From NCBI GenBank assembly GCA_945860205.1, contig CAMARK010000037.1, positions 1-42,062 on the forward strand: 42,062 bases of DNA, in the 5' to 3' direction. The notes beneath the pieces were generated by a model. That model saw nothing but the letters and a program-made list of their open reading frames with translations, was not told the DNA's origin and made no database searches. The position numbers and the translations under genes are program-made. Shown here piece by piece: positions 24,496 through 33,111 of this stretch. Position 1 is the first letter of the stretch; each line of letters starts with the position of its first letter. This DNA comes from Reyranella massiliensis 521. GTDB taxonomy: Bacteria; Pseudomonadota; Alphaproteobacteria; Reyranellales; Reyranellaceae.

Positions 24496-25578
24496 ATGGC
24501 TTTGCACGACATCACACTGGACGACATCGAATCGCTGGCGGTCGGAGCCTGGGTGCTGGGCACCGGCGGCGGCGGCAGCCCCTATCTCGGCCTGATGAAC
24601 ATGCGGGCCCTCTACAAGGAGGGTCACCGGGTCCAGCTCATGCCGTCGTCCGATCTGGCCGACGACGATTGGGTGGCGGCGGTGTCCAACATGGGGGCGC
24701 CGCTGGTCGGCCAGGAGCGCCTGACCGATAGCCGCACCATCGCCCGCGCCGTCGACCTGATGGAACGCCACACCGGATATCGCTTTCGCGGTATCATGGC
24801 GCTGGAAATCGGCGGCGGGAATTCGATCCAGCCGCTGATGGCGGCGGCGCATTTGAAACGCCCCGTGATCGACGCCGACATGATGGGCCGCGCCTACCCC
24901 GAGGCGCAGATGACGTCGGTCGCCGTGGCCGATCTCGCGCCCTGTCCGCTCACCACCGTCGACGTGCGCGGACTCGAATCGGTGGTCGAGAAAGTGCCGA
25001 CCTGGAAGTGGATGGAGCGGGTGAGCCGCAAGATCTGCACCGAGTACGGATCGATCGCGTCCACCTGCAAGGCGCCGCGCACGGGCGCCGAGGTCAAGAA
25101 GTGGGGCATCCATGGCACCACCACCAAGGCCATCGCCATCGGTCATGCCGTGCGCGAGGCCCAGCGCAAGCATGAGGACCCGATTGCCGCCATCCTGTCG
25201 GTCGAGCCGGGCAAGGTGCTCTACAAGGGCAAGGTGGTCGATGTCGAACGCCGCGCCACCGAGGGGTTTTTGCGCGGCAGGACGCGGTTCGACGGCATGG
25301 ACGAGTGGCGCGGCGCCACGATGGAACTCAACTTCCAGAACGAATGGATCGTGGCCTGGCTCGACAAGAAGCCGGTCGCCATGTCGCCCGATCTGATCTG
25401 CGTTCTCGATTCGGTATCGGGCGAGGCGGTTGGCACCGAGACCATCCGCTACGGCCAGCGCGTCACCGTGATCGCGCTGCCGCCGCCGCCGGTCTTTCTC
25501 TCAGTGAAAGGCCTGCAACACGTAGGCCCGCGCGCTTTCGGCTATGACATCGACTTTAAGAGTGTGTTTGCAGCATGA
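24496..25578 (+). CDS. DUF917 family protein
   Basis: ATG 24496 (MALHDITLDDIESLAVGAWVLG) gives 360 residues; longer frames upstream overlap the divergent FMN reductase. Conserved features are GTGGGGSPYLGL near the N-terminus, GGNSIQPL, DADMMGRAYPE and a C-terminal PDLICVLD segment, matching DUF917 proteins, which accompany hydantoinase/oxoprolinase subunits. Biochemical function is not established; DADMMGR may bind metal or substrate. It overlaps the next gene by ATGA, so the two are probably a complex. Confidence 0.87.
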   Translation: MALHDITLDDIESLAVGAWVLGTGGGGSPYLGLMNMRALYKEGHRVQLMPSSDLADDDWVAAVSNMGAPLVGQERLTDSRTIARAVDLMERHTGYRFRGIMALEIGGGNSIQPLMAAAHLKRPVIDADMMGRAYPEAQMTSVAVADLAPCPLTTVDVRGLESVVEKVPTWKWMERVSRKICTEYGSIASTCKAPRTGAEVKKWGIHGTTTKAIAIGHAVREAQRKHEDPIAAILSVEPGKVLYKGKVVDVERRATEGFLRGRTRFDGMDEWRGATMELNFQNEWIVAWLDKKPVAMSPDLICVLDSVSGEAVGTETIRYGQRVTVIALPPPPVFLSVKGLQHVGPRAFGYDIDFKSVFAA

Positions 25579-26964
25579 GGCGCATTGGCATCGACGTCGG
25601 CGGCACCAATACCGACGCCGTCCTGATCGAAGAGGGAAAAGTGGTCCGCGCCGTCAAGGCGCCGACCAGCGAGGACGTCACCACCGGCATTCTGGATTCG
25701 CTGAAGAGCCTCGGTTCGACCGGCGCGCTGAAGGAAGCAGGGGGCAAGCTGAAGCGCATCGACGGCGTCATGATCGGCACCACGCATTTCATCAATGCCG
25801 TGGTCCAGCGCCGTCATCTCACCAAGGTCGGCGCCTTGCGGCTCGGCATGCCGGCCTCGGCCTCGCTGCCGCCATTCTGCGACTGGCCGGAGGATCTCGC
25901 CAATCTGGTGCGCGGCGGGGTCTGGATGGTCGAGGGCGGGCACGAATACGATGGCCGACCCTTCATGCCGCTCGACGAGGCCGCGGTCACCAAGGCGGCC
26001 CAGGAGATGAAGGCGGCGGGGCTGAAATCGGTCGGCATCTCGTCGATCTTCTCGCCGCTCGATCCCAGCCACGAGCGGCGCGCGGCCGAACTCGTCGCGG
26101 CGGTGATCCCCGAGGCCGCCATCACCTGCTCGTCGGATCTTGGCCGCATCGGTCTCCTGGAGCGCGAGAACGCGGGCCTCCTGAACGCGGCTCTGGCCGA
26201 GCTGTCGCGCGACACCATCGCGGCCTTCGAAAAAGCGATCCGCGATTCCGGCATCGCCGCCCCGCTGTTCATCACCCAGAACGACGGCACGGTGGCGGAG
26301 GCCGCGCAGGCCCGGCGCCTGCCGGTCTACAGTTTCGCCTCGGGCGCCACCAATTCCATGCGCGGGGCGGCCTATCTCTCGGGCCTGCAAGACGCGATGG
26401 TGATCGACGTCGGCGGCACCACCACCGACGTCGGCCAGCTCAAGAATGGATTTCCACGCGAAGCCAACTCGGTGGTGCAGGTCGGTGGCGTGCGTACGCT
26501 CTTCCGCATGCCCGACCTTCAAGGCCAGGGTTGCCCATCTCGATGCCGCGGCGTGTCGCAAGGTATTGAGCGAAGCCGCGCGCCTTGCCGAGGAGGCGAT
26601 CGACCGCATGAAGACCGAGGCGGGCAGCGTGCCGCTGATCGCGGTCGGCGGCGGCGCTTTCCTGATCCCGGAGAAGCTCGCGGGCGTCAGCGAGGTGATC
26701 CATGTCGAGCATGGCGACTGCGCCAATGCGGTGGGGGCCGCCATCGCCCAGGTCTCGGGCGAGTGCGACCAGATTTTCAAGGACATGACCCGGGCCGAGG
26801 CAATCGCGGCGGCCCAGGGCATCGCCCAGGATCGCGCCGTGGCGGCAGGCGCCGGCCGCGCCACCCTGGCCACCATCGAGAGCGAGGACATGCCGCTCGC
26901 CTACTTGCCCGGCAATTCGGTGCGTGTGCGGGTGAGGGTGGTGGGCGACGTCGCGGCGGGCTGA
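25575..26964 (+). pseudogene. hydantoinase/oxoprolinase (HyuA-like) subunit, frameshifted and internally shortened
   Basis: The first frame (from ATG 25575) encodes the N-terminal ASKHA-type part: GIDVGGTNTDAVLIEEG, ITQNDGTVAEA, FASGATNSMRGAA and DVGGTTTDVGQL, reaching GGVRTLFRMPDL near 26520. The family then resumes in the +1 frame from about 26525 with FKARVAHLDAAACRK, VGGGAFLIPEK and a normal C-terminus to TGA 26964. No Gly-rich GGGS-type segment, usual between these points, is present, so some sequence seems lost as well as shifted. Intact members convert hydantoin or 5-oxoproline-like rings with ATP. The coding potential on both sides is strong, so the break may be recent or a sequencing or assembly error. 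Confidence 0.8.
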
Positions 26965-27000
26965 TATGGAGTGCCCGGAAGGCAAGGGAGTGAACTGCCG

Positions 27001-27486
27001 ATGATGCGATCTCTACTCGTGGCGCTTGGCGTGCTCGCCCTGGCGTCGCCCGTGGCGGCCCAGGGCATGGGTCAGAACCAGCCGCCCGATCAGTGGGTGA
27101 TGAACTGCAATACCGAGCGCGGGCTCGATTGCACCGTTTCCAACATGATCGACGGCGGCCCCAACAACCTGCTCGGCACCTTCCTGATCGTGAGCTACTC
27201 GGCGGCCTACACCACGCTCACCATCGTGGGCGACGGCGTGGGCCGGCGGGCCAGCCTCCAGGTCGACGGCAATCCCTTCATCTCGACGGAGATCTGCGCC
27301 GGCACCGGCGAATGCTCGTACGTCCAGGAGAAGTCGGCCGAGCTGCTGCAGCAGATGCGGTCGGGCTCGCACATCGTGGTCCAGATCAGCCTGCAGGACG
27401 ACACCATGGCCGGGCCTTTCAAGCAAAGCCTAGCCGGCTTCGAGGCCCAGTACCGCCGGGCCGTGCAGGCGCAGCAGCGCCGCTGA
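27001..27486 (+). CDS. exported protein, possibly IalB-like
   Basis: Start at ATG 27001 (MMRSLLVALGVLALASPVAAQ) gives a clear signal peptide. The 161-residue product has a WVMNCNTERGLDCTVSN segment and a later CAGTGEC pair, so probably two disulfides, and a layout reminiscent of invasion-associated locus B family proteins, which are periplasmic in alphaproteobacteria. The assignment is tentative. It follows the hydantoinase gene by 36 bases but has no evident functional link. Confidence 0.6.
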   Translation: MMRSLLVALGVLALASPVAAQGMGQNQPPDQWVMNCNTERGLDCTVSNMIDGGPNNLLGTFLIVSYSAAYTTLTIVGDGVGRRASLQVDGNPFISTEICAGTGECSYVQEKSAELLQQMRSGSHIVVQISLQDDTMAGPFKQSLAGFEAQYRRAVQAQQRR

Positions 27487-27615
27487 CGCGGACCTGAACG
27501 CCGGGGCAACTTTCTGCCCGCCGGGTTCGTTGTCGTGCTCGATAGTCCCACGACGCCGCCGGCCCGTCGGACGGGCATCTGCCATGTGCCGGACCCACTC
27601 GGAGGACACCACACG

Positions 27616-28071
27616 ATGAATACGATGCTCCGCTCCGGCCTGCTTCGGTCCGGCCTGACTGGTCTCGCCGCAGTTGCTCTGTTGGCGGCGGTCCCGGCCG
27701 CCTTTGCGCAAACCCAGACACTCAAGGCCACGCTCACGGCCGCCAGCCAGGTGCCGCCGAATGCCAGCAAGGGCACCGGCGCACTCACCGGCACCTACGA
27801 TCCCGCCACCAAGAAGCTCACCTGGAGCGTCACCTTCGCCGACCTGAGCGGCCCGCCGACGGCGGCCCACTTCCATGGCCCTGCCGCAGCCGGCGCCAAC
27901 GCCGGCGTCGTGGTGCCCCAGAAGGACGGGCTGGCGAGCCCGATGAAGGGCGAGGCGACGTTGACCGATGCCCAGGCGGCCGATCTGGCGGCCGGCATGT
28001 GGTATTTCAACATCCACACCGACGCCAACAAGGGCGGCGAGATCCGCGGCCAGGTCACGAAGGGGATGTAG
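27616..28071 (+). CDS. exported CHRD domain protein
   Basis: The 151-residue product begins with a signal peptide (LAAVALLAAVPAAFA, cleavage near AFA-QT) and is otherwise a CHRD domain: LTAASQVPPN, GTGALTGTYDPATKKLTWSV, TAAHFHGPA and a closing MWYFNIHTDANKGGEIRGQV. CHRD was named for chordin; in bacteria it is a periplasmic or surface beta-domain of unknown role. GGAGGAC precedes ATG 27616. The gene stands alone between the IalB-like gene and the HTH gene. Confidence 0.88.
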   Translation: MNTMLRSGLLRSGLTGLAAVALLAAVPAAFAQTQTLKATLTAASQVPPNASKGTGALTGTYDPATKKLTWSVTFADLSGPPTAAHFHGPAAAGANAGVVVPQKDGLASPMKGEATLTDAQAADLAAGMWYFNIHTDANKGGEIRGQVTKGM

Positions 28072-28094
28072 TCCCCACCGGCGGCGACAGGATA

Positions 28095-28123
28095 TTGACG
28101 GCCTTGGATAGGAATAGTATATA
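28095..28123 (+). promoter_or_regulatory. sigma-70-type promoter of the HTH gene
   Basis: TTGACG (28095-28100) and TATATA (28118-28123) are separated by exactly 17 bases, a near-consensus promoter that is unusually clear for this GC-rich window. Transcription would start near 28130. It overlaps the inverted repeat at 28102-28138. Confidence 0.7.
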
Positions 28124-28138
28124 GGCCCCTATCCAAGG
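28102..28138. promoter_or_regulatory. 11-bp perfect inverted repeat, likely operator
   Basis: CCTTGGATAGG (28102-28112) and CCTATCCAAGG (28128-28138) are perfect complements with a 15-base spacer. The left arm lies in the promoter spacer; the right arm spans the predicted transcription start and runs into the AAGGAGG ribosome site. Because the left arm would not be in the transcript, a DNA operator (centres 26 bases apart) fits better than an RNA hairpin. The HTH protein made by the gene is the obvious candidate ligand. Confidence 0.7.
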
Positions 28139-28146
28139 AGGAGTCG

Positions 28147-28539
28147 ATGCCCTACTGCGATCCGCCGCCGCCCGAAGGCTATCCCGACGTCAAATGGCAC
28201 GTGCCGCCCAAGCGGCCGAGCCTCGCCCGCCGCAAGCGCGACTTCCTGCGCCATCTCCTGCGCTGGGGCGCAATGAATGAGGCGGCGGCGCGCACGGGCG
28301 TTGATCGCCGCACCGCCCATCGCTGGCGCGAACAGGATGAGACGTTCGACCGGGACTGCCGCGAGCGTCTGAATTGGCGGCGCCAGACGATCCTGCTGGA
28401 AGCCATCAACCGGGTCGAAAATCCCCGGACGCGACCGGTGCTCTATCGCGGCCGCCAGATCGGCCATATCGGCCGCGCCAACGACCGTATCGTGGCCGCG
28501 CTGATGTGGTCGTCGGCGACGCTGGGTGGCGAGAAGTGA
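28147..28539 (+). CDS. HTH protein resembling a phage terminase small subunit
   Basis: The 130-residue basic protein has a helix-turn-helix (MNEAAARTGVDRRTAHRWRE, about 43-62) followed by a helical segment ending in an RANDRIVAALMW-like C-terminus. The HTH and what follows resemble the DNA-binding part of phage terminase small subunits, but no large terminase, portal or other phage gene is nearby. AAGGAGG lies five bases before ATG 28147. With the promoter and palindrome upstream, it looks like a domesticated, self-regulating DNA-binding protein. The phage origin is inferred from the HTH pattern. Confidence 0.6.
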   Translation: MPYCDPPPPEGYPDVKWHVPPKRPSLARRKRDFLRHLLRWGAMNEAAARTGVDRRTAHRWREQDETFDRDCRERLNWRRQTILLEAINRVENPRTRPVLYRGRQIGHIGRANDRIVAALMWSSATLGGEK

Positions 28540-28548
28540 GTTTTCAAA

Positions 28549-28569
28549 ATGTCTCACTGCGGGAGACAT
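28549..28569. repeat. short inverted repeat after the HTH gene
   Basis: ATGTCTC (28549-28555) is complementary to GAGACAT (28563-28569) across a seven-base loop, ten bases after the HTH stop codon. There is no T run, so it is a weak candidate for a transcript-end hairpin. A second inverted pair, GCCCAAG/CTTGGGC, lies in 28597-28622. The remaining 28540-28683 shows no gene. Confidence 0.35.
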
Positions 28570-28683
28570 CGCGCCTTCCGTCTCGCGTCGGATTGCCCAA
28601 GGGTATCAGGCGCTTGGGCGAAGCCGGCGCGGCGCGGGAACGGAAAAGTCGGTTTTTACTTTGTCCCGCGTCGGGAGGCGTCG

Positions 28684-29085
28684 CTACTTCTGCCGGCGGT
28701 AGAGGAAGCAGTTGTCGGCCTGGGGCATCTTCATGCCCTGGTAGAAGCTCACTGCCGTCGGCGCCGACAGCAGGAGCGTGGTGGTGATCGCGCCGCCGGC
28801 GGCCGTCCGCGTCTCCTCGATCAGGCGTTTGCCGATGCCCTGGCCCTGGCAGGCCTTGTCGACGGCGAGGTCGGAGAGATAGCAGCACCAGCAGAAGTCG
28901 GTGAGGGACCGGGCAAAGCCCACCAATCTACCGTCCTGGCGGGCGGTCACATAAAGGTTGCTGTGCGCCAGCATGCGCTCGACGCGGCTGCGGTCGTCGA
29001 CCGGCCGGTTGATGCCGGATTTGCGGCACACGTCGATGTACTCGTCGGCGGCAAGGAAATCCTCGCGGGCATAGATCGTGTTCAT
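28684..29085 (-). CDS. GNAT family N-acetyltransferase
   Basis: The 133 residues from ATG 29085 (MNTIYAREDFLAADEYIDV) form a GNAT fold: SNLYVTARQDGRLVGFARSL, the beta-strand CCYLSDLAVDKACQGQGIGKRLI with the acetyl-CoA pyrophosphate loop QGQGIGK, and a C-terminal AVSFYQGMKM. It transfers an acetyl group to an amine of an unknown small molecule or protein. An alternative ATG at 29097 would overlap the hydrolase stop and sits only two bases from the GAGGGG ribosome site. It is probably co-transcribed with the upstream alpha/beta hydrolase. Confidence 0.87.
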   Translation of the reverse strand: MNTIYAREDFLAADEYIDVCRKSGINRPVDDRSRVERMLAHSNLYVTARQDGRLVGFARSLTDFCWCCYLSDLAVDKACQGQGIGKRLIEETRTAAGGAITTTLLLSAPTAVSFYQGMKMPQADNCFLYRRQK

Positions 29086-29089
29086 TCGC

Positions 29090-29794
29090 TCAACCATCTC
29101 CCCTCAACCATTTCCGGAGCGCTGCCGTCACTTCGGCGGGTCGTTCCAAAGGGGCCATGTGTCCGCAATCCTCGAGCACGACCAGTCGCGAGGTCGCGAT
29201 GTCGGCGGCCATCTCCTCGGCGCGGACCAGCGGCGTCGTCAGGTCCTGGCGGCCGACGATCACCACGGTCGGCACTTCTATGTCGACCAGCAGCGGCCGG
29301 CTGTCGGGCCGCGCGATGGTGGCGCGGGTCTCGTTGACGAAGCCCTCGGCGCCCACTTCCAGCGCCATGTCGAGGATCGGCTGGACGATCGCCTTGTCGT
29401 CGATGTGCGAGCGGTGAAGGATCATCGGCAGCAGCGAAGGCTGCACGCCATGGAAGCGGCCGATCTTGGTCTGCTCCATCAGGCCGTGACGCCGCGCCGT
29501 CGCCTCGGCCGCGTCGGGCGTGGCCTGGGTGTCGATCAGGGCCAGCCGCTCGACGCGTTCAGCCGCACGGCGCATGACCTCGAAGGCGACGTAACCGCCC
29601 ATCGAGAAGCCAGCGAGGGCAAAGCGTTGCGGCGCCATTGCGAGCGCCGCGTCGGCCATGGCGGCCATCGAGTCGTAATGCCAGAGCTCGGGCACGACGA
29701 TGTCGACGGTGTCGGAAAGGGCATCGATCTGGGGCTGGAAGACGCGCCGTGTGGCGAGCAGGCCGGGCAGCATGAGAAGCGTAGGGCGCGCCAT
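29090..29794 (-). CDS. alpha/beta hydrolase
   Basis: The 234-residue hydrolase has LLMLPGLLATRRVF (oxyanion region), nucleophile S64 in LAGFSMGGYVA, the acid in VGRQDLTTP and the catalytic His in EDCGHMAPLERP. It is cytosolic and probably an esterase, lactonase or C-C hydrolase of unknown substrate. It lies between the GNAT gene and kup, reading the same way; the kup stop is 18 bases upstream of its start. Confidence 0.9.
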   Translation of the reverse strand: MARPTLLMLPGLLATRRVFQPQIDALSDTVDIVVPELWHYDSMAAMADAALAMAPQRFALAGFSMGGYVAFEVMRRAAERVERLALIDTQATPDAAEATARRHGLMEQTKIGRFHGVQPSLLPMILHRSHIDDKAIVQPILDMALEVGAEGFVNETRATIARPDSRPLLVDIEVPTVVIVGRQDLTTPLVRAEEMAADIATSRLVVLEDCGHMAPLERPAEVTAALRKWLRGDG

Positions 29795-29812
29795 CGATTA
29801 CACCTGATTCGA

Positions 29813-31759
29813 TCAGATCTGGATCTGGTTACCCAACTCGATAGCGCGGTTCGGCGGGATGCGGAAGAAGGTCTTGGTCGCCGAGGCCGAGTGCGAGAGC
29901 GAAATGAACCAGTCGCGGCCGATCCGGCCGAGCGGCGAGCGTTGCGCCGGGATCAGCGTTTCGCGGCCGAGGAAGAAGCTGGTCTCCATCTCGTCGTAGG
30001 CGATGCCGTGCGGCCGGCAGGCGCGCAGTGCCGCCGGCACGTCGGGCTGTTCGGTGAAGCCGTAGCGGGCGATCACGGTGTGGAAGCCCTTGCCCAGCCG
30101 TTCGACCTCGATGCGGTTGGCCTCGGGCACGCGCGGCACATCCATGGTTTCGACCTGCAGGATGATGATGCGCTCGTGCAGGACCTTGTTGTGCTTGAGA
30201 TTGTGCAGGAAGGCCGCGGGCGTGTGGCTGGCGTCGGCGGTCAGGAACACGGCCGTGCCGGCGACGCGGTCGGGCGCGCGCTCCATGCGCTCGAGGAACT
30301 GACGCAACGGCAGCGAACCCTCGCTGAGCTCGGTCGCCACCAGCCGGCGGCCGCGCCGCCAGGTGGTGATGGTGAAGTAGACGAAGGCCGCGACCACGAG
30401 CGGCAGCCAGCCGCCGTCGGGGATCTTGAGGGCGTTGGCGATGAAGAAGGCAAGGTCGGGGATGGCCAGGAAGCCGAACACGCCGACGGCCAGCGGCCAC
30501 GACCAGCGCCACACCAGGATCGCCACCACGGTGGCAAGGGCTGCATCGACCAGCATGGCCCCGGTGACGGCCAGGCCATAGGCGCCGGCCAGCGCGCCCG
30601 AGGAGCCGAAACCCACGACCAGGGCCACGACGCCGCCCATCAGGATCCAGTTCACGCGCGGGATATAGATCTGCCCGATCGTGGTCTCGGACGTGTGCTT
30701 GATCTCCATGCGCGGCAGGTAGCCGAGCTGGATCGCCTGACGGGTCAGCGAGAAGACACCGGTGATGACGGCCTGCGAGGCGATGACGGCGGCGAGCGTC
30801 GAGAGCGCCACCAGCCCGAGGATGTAGTCCTTCGGCACCAGCTCGAAGAATACCTGCCGCACGATCTCGGGGTCCTCGATGATCATTGCGCCCTGGCCGA
30901 AGTAGTTGAGCAGCAGGCCCGGCATCACCAAGGCGAGCCATCCGGTCCGGATCGGTTTGCGGCCAAAATGGCCCATGTCGGCGTACAGCGCCTCGGCGCC
31001 AGTAACGGCCAGCACGATCGAGCCGAAGGCCCAGAAGATGCCGAGGCCCTGGTCGGAGATCAGCCTGACCGCGTAGAGGGGATTGATCGCGTACAGCACG
31101 GCCGGGTTCTTGGCGATCTGCCAGGCGCCGAGCACGCCCAGCACCAGGAACCACAGCAACATGACCGGGCCGAACAGGCGGCCGACGTCGGCCGTACCGC
31201 GGGCCTGCAGCATGAACAGGCCAATCAGGATGACGAGCGACAACGGCATGACGAAGGGGGTAAAGGCCGGGGCGGCTGCGGAGAGGCCCTCGACGGCGCT
31301 CATCACGGAGACGGCTGGCGTAATGATGGCGTCGCCGTAGAACAGCGCGAGGCCGATGACCGCCAGCACGACGATGGCCCGGCGCACGTTGCGCTGCTTG
31401 CCGTTCAGGCCGCGCGTGGCCAGCGTCGCCAGCGCCAGCACGCCGCCTTCGCCCTTGTTGTCGGCGCGCATGATCAGAACGACGTACTTGATGGTGACGG
31501 TGAGGGTGACGGCCCAGAACAGGGTCGATAGCACGCCCAGCACATGCTCCGGGGTCGGTGTCAGGCCGGCTCCATGGAGGAAGGTCTCGCGCAAGGCGTA
31601 GAGCGGGCTGGTGCCGATGTCGCCGAACACCACGCCCAGCGCCCCGACCACGAGGCCAGCCGCGGCGCCGCTCGGCGCGTGAGAGCCGTTGCTGCCGTTG
31701 GCCGCGGGCGTCGCGGGCGGGACTGGGGGAGTAGGTGGACTGGTTTCGGCTGAGGCCAT
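29813..31759 (-). CDS. kup: Kup/Trk-type low-affinity potassium transporter
   Basis: ATG 31759 (MASAETSPPTPP) gives 648 residues; an in-frame TTG at 31777 is less likely. The Kup signature ALGVVFGDIGTSPLYALRETF is at the start of the membrane domain, followed by about 12 hydrophobic segments including FYGDAIITPAVSVMSAVEGL. The C-terminal cytoplasmic domain ends at ELGNQIQI. It takes up K+ with protons across the inner membrane. The N-terminal about 35 residues are Pro/Ala/Gly-rich and variable in this family. No c-di-AMP switch or other leader structure is seen in the divergent gap to the P450 gene. Confidence 0.94.
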   Translation of the reverse strand: MASAETSPPTPPVPPATPAANGSNGSHAPSGAAAGLVVGALGVVFGDIGTSPLYALRETFLHGAGLTPTPEHVLGVLSTLFWAVTLTVTIKYVVLIMRADNKGEGGVLALATLATRGLNGKQRNVRRAIVVLAVIGLALFYGDAIITPAVSVMSAVEGLSAAAPAFTPFVMPLSLVILIGLFMLQARGTADVGRLFGPVMLLWFLVLGVLGAWQIAKNPAVLYAINPLYAVRLISDQGLGIFWAFGSIVLAVTGAEALYADMGHFGRKPIRTGWLALVMPGLLLNYFGQGAMIIEDPEIVRQVFFELVPKDYILGLVALSTLAAVIASQAVITGVFSLTRQAIQLGYLPRMEIKHTSETTIGQIYIPRVNWILMGGVVALVVGFGSSGALAGAYGLAVTGAMLVDAALATVVAILVWRWSWPLAVGVFGFLAIPDLAFFIANALKIPDGGWLPLVVAAFVYFTITTWRRGRRLVATELSEGSLPLRQFLERMERAPDRVAGTAVFLTADASHTPAAFLHNLKHNKVLHERIIILQVETMDVPRVPEANRIEVERLGKGFHTVIARYGFTEQPDVPAALRACRPHGIAYDEMETSFFLGRETLIPAQRSPLGRIGRDWFISLSHSASATKTFFRIPPNRAIELGNQIQI

Positions 31760-31893
31760 GTTATCGAACGCCACCAAGGTTGGCGGCGGCGCGACGGTTT
31801 GCGCCCACGCCTTCCGCCTGTCAACGCGCCAAATCGGGGTCAGTTGCGACGAATGGGCTTGACTTGGAAGCGACCCACGGGCGGCCTTGGGGC

Positions 31894-33111
31894 ATGACCG
31901 AGCATGCCCCCCAGTACGCTGACGTCAGCAATCCGCGCCTTTACCGCGAAGATGCCTGGGCGCCGCATTTCGCACGGTTGCGGCGGGAAGACCCGGTGCA
32001 CCGCCACGCCGAGAGCCCCTACGGGCCCTATTGGTCGGTGACGCGCTTCGCCGACATCATGATGGTTGAGCTCGACCATAAGACCTTTTCGTCCGACTCG
32101 AGCCTGGGCGGCATCCAGATCGCCGACCAGCCGCTCGGCCAGGACCTGCCCAACTTCATCCGCATGGACCCGCCGCGCCACACCGCCCAGCGCCGGACCG
32201 TGGCGCCGATCGTGGCGCCCACCAACCTCGCCAACATGGAAGGCATCATCCGCCGGCGCACCGAGGCCGTGCTCGACGGCCTGCCGCGCAACGAGACCTT
32301 CGACTGGGTCGACCGCGTGTCGACCGAGCTCACCGCCATGATGCTGGCCACCCTGTTCGACTTCCCATGGGCCGACCGGCGCAAGCTCACCCACTGGTCC
32401 GACGTCGCCATCGCCAACATCGAAGCCCCGGACGCGGTGGTGAAAAGCGAGGCCGAGCGGATGGCCGAACTGATGCAGATGGCCGAGATCATGGGCGCGC
32501 TGTGGCAGGAACGCGCCGCCCAGCCGCCCAAGTTCGACCTGATCTCGATGATGGCGCATAGCGAGGCAACACAGAACCTGCCGCTGCGCGAGTTCATCGG
32601 CACCTTCGGGTTGCTGATCGTGGGCGGCAACGACACCACGCGCAATTCGATGACCGGCGGGCTGATGGCGATGATCGAGCATCCCGAAGAAGTCGCCAAG
32701 GTGCGGGCCAGTGCCGCCCTGCTGCCGACCCTGGTGTCCGAAACCATCCGCTACCAGACGCCGGTGATCCACATGCGGCGCACCGCAACCCGCGACACGG
32801 AACTCGCCGGCAAGGCCATCGCCAGGGGCGACAAGGTGGTGATGTGGTACGTCTCGGGCAATCGCGACGAGACCGCGATGGAGGCGCCTGAGCGCTTTTT
32901 CGTTGGCCGCGCCAAGCCGCGCCATCATCTCGCCTTCGGCGCCGGCATCCACCGCTGCGTCGGCGACCGGCTGGCCGAGATGCAGCTTCGGATCCTGTGG
33001 GAAGAGCTGCTGAAGCGCGACCTCGCGATCGAACTCGCCGGTCCGCCGGTGCGGCTCTACTCCAATTTTATCCGCGGTATCCGCGCACTTCCGGTGATCA
33101 TCCGCGCCTGA
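31894..33111 (+). CDS. cytochrome P450
   Basis: ATG 31894 (MTEHAPQYADVSN) gives 405 residues, the standard size for a soluble bacterial P450. The frame is open from 31735 but overlaps the kup start. The I-helix reads GGNDTTRN (244-251), the K-helix ETIR (283-286) and the heme-Cys loop FGAGIHRCVG with Cys355. It mono-oxygenates an organic substrate using electrons from ferredoxin; no ferredoxin or reductase gene is adjacent. Similarity in layout to terpene/steroid P450s suggests a hydrophobic substrate, but this is inference. It ends tail to tail with the aldolase gene, overlapping by 14 bases. Confidence 0.95.
   Translation: MTEHAPQYADVSNPRLYREDAWAPHFARLRREDPVHRHAESPYGPYWSVTRFADIMMVELDHKTFSSDSSLGGIQIADQPLGQDLPNFIRMDPPRHTAQRRTVAPIVAPTNLANMEGIIRRRTEAVLDGLPRNETFDWVDRVSTELTAMMLATLFDFPWADRRKLTHWSDVAIANIEAPDAVVKSEAERMAELMQMAEIMGALWQERAAQPPKFDLISMMAHSEATQNLPLREFIGTFGLLIVGGNDTTRNSMTGGLMAMIEHPEEVAKVRASAALLPTLVSETIRYQTPVIHMRRTATRDTELAGKAIARGDKVVMWYVSGNRDETAMEAPERFFVGRAKPRHHLAFGAGIHRCVGDRLAEMQLRILWEELLKRDLAIELAGPPVRLYSNFIRGIRALPVIIRA

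Noticed and set aside
28102..28138. RNA hairpin that hides the ribosome site of the HTH gene
   Set aside because: The predicted transcription start (about 28130) excludes the left arm, so a DNA operator is the better reading.
29078..31531. Very long open frame on the plus strand opposite kup
   Set aside because: It is antisense to a complete Kup transporter, has no protein-family features and is His/Arg/Asp-rich as expected from the reverse frame of GC-rich DNA.
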